A DNA stretch of 64,000 nucleotides, from assembly GCA_944472135.2 (NCBI GenBank), contig OX235267.1:18893452-18957451 (forward strand). Reading direction: 5' to 3'. The translations under genes and the position numbers were made by a program. Positions 58,358 through 64,000 of the stretch are shown here, one piece after another (positions within the stretch are counted from its first letter, which is position 1; each line of letters begins with the position of its first letter). The notes under the pieces were generated by a model. The model did not search any database. It was not told the DNA's origin and saw only the letters and a list, made by a program, of their open reading frames with translations. This stretch comes from Trichobilharzia regenti. Lineage: Eukaryota; Platyhelminthes; Trematoda; Strigeidida; Schistosomatidae.

Positions 58358-59950
58358 GATTATGACATTCATTGAACTGGCAAAAATAACGTTACATATT
58401 TCAGTGTTACTCATACACTTCAAAACTGAACACGTAAGTTAAGCAGTTGATGTCTATAATGTTCTTCTGTTTTAACTGAGATAAATACCATTTCTGTATC
58501 CACTATTAAAGAATAAAAATAAGTCTGATGTGTAAGAAGTGAAGTGGAACTGTACAAGGTAGTGGAAAAAAACTATAGTTGACAACTGACTAATTCAATG
58601 AAATACAGTTATACAAGCTTACTGAGTTCTTCTTGAGCTTAAAGGAAAATCAAAAGGATGATAGTGATTCAGTGATATTAACACCTTAGTAAACATACGA
58701 AATATCAAATATGAATTGCAAAATTAAGCACATTTTCAATACATAGTTATTAGTTCAGCACTAAAATCTTGATACACCTTGACATACACATTACACTTTT
58801 AAATATGTATTTCATACATAAACTATGTAGCACACAATGTAACATTGTAATTATACCGTATCACCTTATGGTAATTCTGTGATGAGCCTCTTTTTGCTGA
58901 TCTCGTCTTTATCCATGCTGTCAGCAGCTACGTGAGGGAGAAGTAGCCGAACACCTCAAGGAGTCTACCCACCTAATTTCAATAAACTCTCTTATCACAA
59001 TGACCTACAAGGTGAACATAACTTCCTAGAGGCGTTACGCTTCCACCTCCCCTGGGTTGTCGAAGCTATTAATATCCTCATACAAAAGACACAGTTGTGC
59101 AGAAAAACGTAATTATTCAATTACTTCTACTTTCATGTTAAAGATCTTGTATACAACCAAATTCTGAAGTTTTTTTAAACCTTTCATTTTTCCAAATCAT
59201 CAATCAACACCACACTTTTTTTCTGTTCTGTGCTCATCTTGAAGACAACTTATAAACAAATAATTTATCGTATAATCTAACACTATCACGATGATCAAAC
59301 TTCTACGCATTGACTGTTATGGACGAATACACTCATAACAATTTATTTCCCAAGCTTAGTAACTCATTTTTTGAAAACCTCCGTCTGTGAAATCGCAATG
59401 TACAACTTAATGAAATAAAACTGCCATAAAGAGTCCTTCACTGAATAAAATAATTCACTTGATAAAGAAGTTATGCAAATTTATCGTCCATATTAAGTAA
59501 ACATCACATTTTAGGTAGAATGAAGAGCTAAATGTCAACATAGACGATGTTTGAAATGTTTACTGTGCTATTTCAGCACATTTTGGCAGAATTTACATGT
59601 CGACAAACGAATACTATATCTATGATAATCAGGACTCTAGAAAATTGCTATTGGTTTCCGCCTGAGGAATATGAGAGAGTGTGAATGAAAGAGAAAAAAA
59701 TATAAGAATCGAGAAGAAATTCAAATTCTGATCAACAATTCCAGAAAAATGTATACTGTTAACATGAAGTATGTTATCATGAGAGACATACGATAAATAG
59801 CATATGTTGACCTTAGATATTCCATTTATAACCATTGTGACATTTATTAAGACGAACCTAATATGTGGTCTATGGATATATATCAAGTAAGGCGAGGAGA
59901 ATAATTGTCACTTAATCGGTTGTCACATCAATGTTCACGTTCATTTTGAA
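58358..59950. repeat. Diverged duplication, copy 1
   Basis: Four blocks here recur in the same order in 60372-61500. At 58361 CAGTGTTACTCATAC, also near 60416. At 58825 AACTATGTAGCACA, also near 61157. At 58874 AATTCTGTGATGAGCCT, also near 61209. At 59808 TTGACCTTAGATATTCCATTTA, also near 61362. Spacing differs between copies because of insertions and deletions. Confidence 0.65.
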
Positions 59951-60371
59951 GGTATGAGAGCGATTAGATATCCAGGATAATTACTGCAAAATGCACCCGG
60001 AATACAATGGTTCCTCACATCACACACGAATGTACTAAGTGTTTTCGGTTAGTTTAGAATCTATACCAACTTCCCTCACATCTCATCAAAGAGAATTCAT
60101 AATGCAGCTAAGTGAGTCTATGCTGCAAATTTGATCTGAGCAAGTTAAAGAGGCAACTGTTCGGTGATATTTATTACCAGAGAAAACGTGTAATTTTAAG
60201 CTTCACATTTCTGCTTGCTAGCAAAGTTGACGTTTGCATAAATTCATAACACTTGTGTTTCAACAATTTTGCCGCAATGTATACGTGAGACAGATGATTT
60301 TATATTGACTGATCACCCATGAACTAATACTGCACTAATATTTTATCGCTTTTACTACCTATCTTCCACAC

Positions 60372-61500
60372 ATCATGATATTTATCGAACTAGCAAAAAT
60401 AAAACCACACACTTCAGTATTACTCATACTCTTCAAAAGTGAATTTAAGCAGTTGATATCTGTAAAGTTTTCTGATTTTAACTGGGATCAATTTTATGTC
60501 TTAATCCCATATTCTTTGATTCAGATTAAGGTTGATGCATAAAATATGAAAAATGACTCCAGTAAATGATTGTGAACATTGAATGTTTGTTCATTGACCT
60601 CGGTCGCCATTGACGGAGAACGTGAAGGCGCGGGTGATTCGATCGTGTACATGTTGGAAAAAGACGAAACAATACGAATTAAAGTACTATACATTCCCTG
60701 TAAAAAATTTGTTTAGAGACTTAGTAGAGAGTATTGATCTTAACTGTCAAAGAATACAATTTCATATTTGTCCATGTGTTTTGGAATTAAAGTCGACAAT
60801 TGTACCTAGTATAATCGCTGATTTGGAGCGTCTTCGGAAATAACAGGAACTTAGGATTAAATTCCTTGACAACTTAAACGATTGAAGACAATCACATGCT
60901 ATTTAGTAGTTTTTTAATCATGGTAAGAATAATGTTGCAAAGACTTACGCGTTGTTTCATATGCTGAATTTAAAATCAAAAGCACGACGCTGGATCCTTT
61001 GTTTGACAAATTGACCTATACTTGAACATTTCATTAAAGTTGTGTTATACCATTTTACAGAATGTTTTGATAATCTGATTCAATTTAATCCGGTTTTTAT
61101 TTGTTGATAATTAGTAGTATGCTTCTAAAACTTTATAGTATATATCTCATTTACAAACTATGTAGCACAAAAAGTAGCGTTGCATCTATCTCGTAACACT
61201 TTGCAGCAATTCTGTGATGAGCCTTCTTTCTCCGATCTCATTTTCTCCATCCATGTTATCAGCAACTGTAGAGGAGAGGAGAAATAGGTGAATATCACTA
61301 TGAACTACAGTGCTAACAGTAACCTCTCTGAGACGATACGGATTCTTCTATGCTGCATGCATTGACCTTAGGCATTTCATTTACAACCATTTTAACATCT
61401 GTTACGACGAACCTGCCATATTGTCAATGGAAATATCAAGTAAGTAAAGGAGAATAATATTCACTTGATCAGCTGTCATATCATTGTTTTATCTACGTGG
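60372..61500. repeat. Diverged duplication, copy 2
   Basis: Partner of 58358-59950, shorter by about 450 bases. A 77-codon frame (60610-60843, with RVIRSCTCWKKTKQYELKYY) lies in a part without a counterpart in copy 1. I cannot assign it; it could be an unrelated insertion or a chance frame. Confidence 0.6.
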
Positions 61501-62590
61501 TATACGCCAGGTATAAAAATCTTGTTACTATTTAGTAACACTTTAGGAGTAAACATTCTTAATTTTATTAGCTTTAGTCGTACACTGAATACATCTTTTG
61601 AATTACAATTTTCTTATTCTGGCCTAACAGGACTAACGTCATCAATATAAGCTTGATTTTTTAGTATTTTGTGGTGATATCATTAAACATTTAGAACTTA
61701 CGTTGTGCGACAACTTTTAAATCAAATGAAAAATAATATTGGGGTTTTAAATCAAGTACAGAATGTGGAGGAGGAGGAGGAGATATAGAATTCTACCCAC
61801 TGTATGAAGAAACAGAAGCATGTTTATGAAATATAGTTCTATTAGCTATTTTGAACTTATTTTTGTAGAAATGAATGTCACACTAGGTAAAGCCCACAGG
61901 AATGAGATTTCATTCCCATCTGAGTCACTGTTTTTTTATAGAAACGTGATCACATTTTTCAGTGAAAAATCAATTCAGAGTACTTTAAATTATAGAGTAA
62001 CCTCATAACAAATAAACTGAAGTAACTTAAACTTAGTGATTTTTTTATTTTGAAGCGCTGACACTATTCATAAGATTTTCCGTTCGTTATTTTTTTATCT
62101 ACTCAGTGAAGCAGTGTGTTTGTATTGCAACAGCTACTTTTAGGTTGGTCAGTGAAGTATTGCTAACAGGCTGCTTAAAGTTTATGCATCTGATTATATA
62201 CCAGTTAATAATGTTTTGCCGTAATAAATGAATCATTTTTGCTCTATTTTTGTCTACTCATTAGATGATAAAAAATTTGGTTTGAAATATTGGAGCATAT
62301 TTGCTCACAATACTGTGATATCGGGTATGAAGTCTGCTCACATATTAGATAATCGCCATCCTTGTCCATCTCATTCAGCTGTATAAATCATTATTCATTT
62401 GCCTTTAACTGATGAGATGTTGACGAAACAAACTCACTCTTCTAAAACCTACATTTATCTGTGCCTACACGTTGCCTTTGGCCATGAAAAGGACTGTAAT
62501 CATCACTCAAACTTCTAACGCGTAATGTGAGGTGGTGTTTCACTAACCATTACTGTTTCTCTTAGCCCGATATTCACTGCTGGTAGACAT
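61501..62590. other. Non-coding stretch with a short (GGA)n run
   Basis: A GGAGGAGGAGGAG run lies at about 61768-61781. Two frames of about 62 codons (61465-61650, 61820-62008) have no motifs. Confidence 0.4.
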
Positions 62591-62599
62591 GGCTGGATT

Positions 62600-62840
62600 T
62601 ATATCCGTTTACATGGAAGCATTTTGTTTAGCTTATTATAAACCGCGAATTTAACGTTCTTCATTTATATATATATATAAAATTAATTTATTAAAAAAAA
62701 CATCCTCTGTTACAAATGAAACTGTCTAGATTTACCTAATGTCATTCTTAAAAATAATTTAATTTTGGAATTTCTGCCTCAACAACTGGTTTGAAACTTA
62801 CTACAGCCTGTAATCAGATAAAAAACAGCTCTTTCTTAAG
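62600..62840. repeat. Diverged tandem repeat, copy 1
   Basis: Resembles 63190-63420: CTAGATTTACCTAATGTCAT against CTAGATTTAGCTAATGTCAT, and CTACAGCCTGTAATCAGATA against CTGCAACCTGTGATCAGGTA. It includes a (TA)n run at 62665-62680. Confidence 0.6.
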
Positions 62841-63189
62841 ATACTGATGAATTTCTCAATTTTTCGCTGACTTATAGAAAAAGATTTTCAGATTTATTCA
62901 TAAAATACACGATGTTTTTATTTACAACACTAAAGTGATAATTATATTCACAGGTTATTACTATTTGTACTGATTTGCGTGCCGAATGAGGCATAGTTTT
63001 TCATGCTCTTCTGAAGTTTCCGTAGTTGTAGTGTTGTTTTTAAAGATGCGTCTGTTACGCTCGCACTCAAACTTCCCACCGGCTTATTAACTAAGGGAAA
63101 ATTAGAATTGCGTCGTCTTGGGATCGAATCTTCATTAACCTATAACCTTATATGCTCATTTATTATTTATTATCCTGCACACATGATCG

Positions 63190-63420
63190 CTTATGGGGAT
63201 ATTATCAACCGGTTTTGCAACGGAGTATTTCACTACGACGAATTTGACATTCTTTAGCTAATGGCTTGATCTTGATAAAGGTTCTGGAACAATTGATATT
63301 ACCTAGATTTAGCTAATGTCATTCTCTTGAAAAAAGTAAAAATTGAAATTATTTCGAAGTAATGCGATGAGGAACTCACTGCAACCTGTGATCAGGTAGA
63401 GAATTCAATTCTTTCAATAT
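63190..63420. repeat. Diverged tandem repeat, copy 2
   Basis: Partner of 62600-62840 at an offset of about 580-600 bases. The remaining sequence to 64000 shows nothing recognisable. Confidence 0.6.
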
Positions 63421-64000
63421 TCGGATCACTTATGCAGAATGACATTCAAAATTATTCACTGGAAACAGTGAATGCATAAATTGTTTTATCGATTCACAGA
63501 TAATTAGACAGAAAATTAAGTATACAAGACCACCTAAACAGATTCATCAAAGATTGAAAAAGGTAGGTATTCTGTGGGCACACTATGTGCTACCGTCCTT
63601 GTGTATTGTTGCAATAACTTAAGGATTTTGGACAAGTCTTTTATAAGCAATTTAATATAAGGCTGATCAAAAATATGTTATCGCTATCACATTGTCAAAA
63701 ATGGGTTTATGCAAAATCATAATTTCATATTTTAATCAGACACAATATTTAGGTTGAGAAATAGGTGCCCAGAATAAAATCCATCTGATAGTTAATGAGA
63801 CAGTAATGACTTGAATGGTTTGACGTATAACGCGCATTTTAAAACTACAGACAAATCCACTCACTTTTGTATATAATATCCTCTGAAAATTACGTACAAA
63901 ATGTCTTAACAAACTCAGGTTAATTGAGGAAGATTTTCAGTGTTCAGTTTTGTACATTTAGTGATGAGTAAAACATATGGTGTGAAAATTGACTGCAGTT

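Noticed and set aside
60610..60843. A cysteine-containing small protein gene
   Set aside because: The 77-codon frame stands alone with no motif I recognise and sits within a duplicated non-coding region. Too little to call.
1..64000. CRISPR arrays, bacterial operons or phage
   Set aside because: There are no regularly spaced repeats, ribosome binding sites or dense coding; the sequence is clearly animal-type repetitive DNA.

Overview
The window looks like an AT-rich, gene-poor stretch of a flatworm genome, most probably a blood fluke (Schistosoma or a close relative). The main reasons are two copies of a tRNA-promoter SINE carrying a schistosome-type (S-alpha) hammerhead ribozyme fold at 18.1-18.6 kb, many Penelope-like elements (PLEs: reverse transcriptase plus GIY-YIG endonuclease), CR1/jockey-like, RTE-like and Ty3/gypsy-like retroelement remains, and abundant (TA)n tracts. 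I could not identify any host protein-coding gene, rRNA or functional tRNA. Every coding stretch I can name is retroelement-derived, and nearly all carry stops, frameshifts or lost catalytic residues.

Layout. 0-11 kb: old scrambled retroelement debris, with an LTR-like repeat (2.69-3.13 kb), a gag-like piece (4.16-4.38 kb), a decayed Ty3/gypsy pol on the minus strand (5.7-7.0 kb) and a near-canonical minimal hammerhead at 9.44 kb. 11.1-17.3 kb: two almost identical 990-bp inverted arms of a CR1/jockey-like element, separated by 2.45 kb that holds a PLE split into two opposed halves. The right arm belongs to a longer CR1-like element, which itself carries a 268-bp hammerhead-bearing insertion with target-site duplications. 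18.1-21.6 kb: S-alpha-like SINE pair, LTR-like repeat, then a long plus-strand PLE. 22.9-27 kb: a decayed minus-strand PLE interrupted by a 231-bp non-coding PLE mini-element, a tRNA-derived SINE, and the best-preserved PLE (25149-26931), with one frameshift and an exact 14-bp target-site duplication.

28.7-32 kb: RTE-like element in ruins. 33-37.6 kb: SINEs and a nest of PLE fragments in both orientations. 39.0-40.7 kb: minus-strand PLE with a mutated active site. 42-54 kb: locally duplicated non-coding DNA, including a 957-bp block present twice at about 98% identity, and a PLE copy split by a CR1-like insertion (45.0-47.0 kb). 54-64 kb: no recognisable genes, one SINE, and at least two sets of diverged duplications.

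The most interesting theme is a set of small hammerhead-bearing mobile units. Two short non-coding insertions (231 and 268 bp) have clear target-site duplications, inverted arms and hammerhead-type folds. The 231-bp unit has the same terminal sequence as the nearby coding PLE, so it looks like a PLE-mobilised non-autonomous element. Coordinates of decayed elements are approximate where no terminal duplication fixes them.
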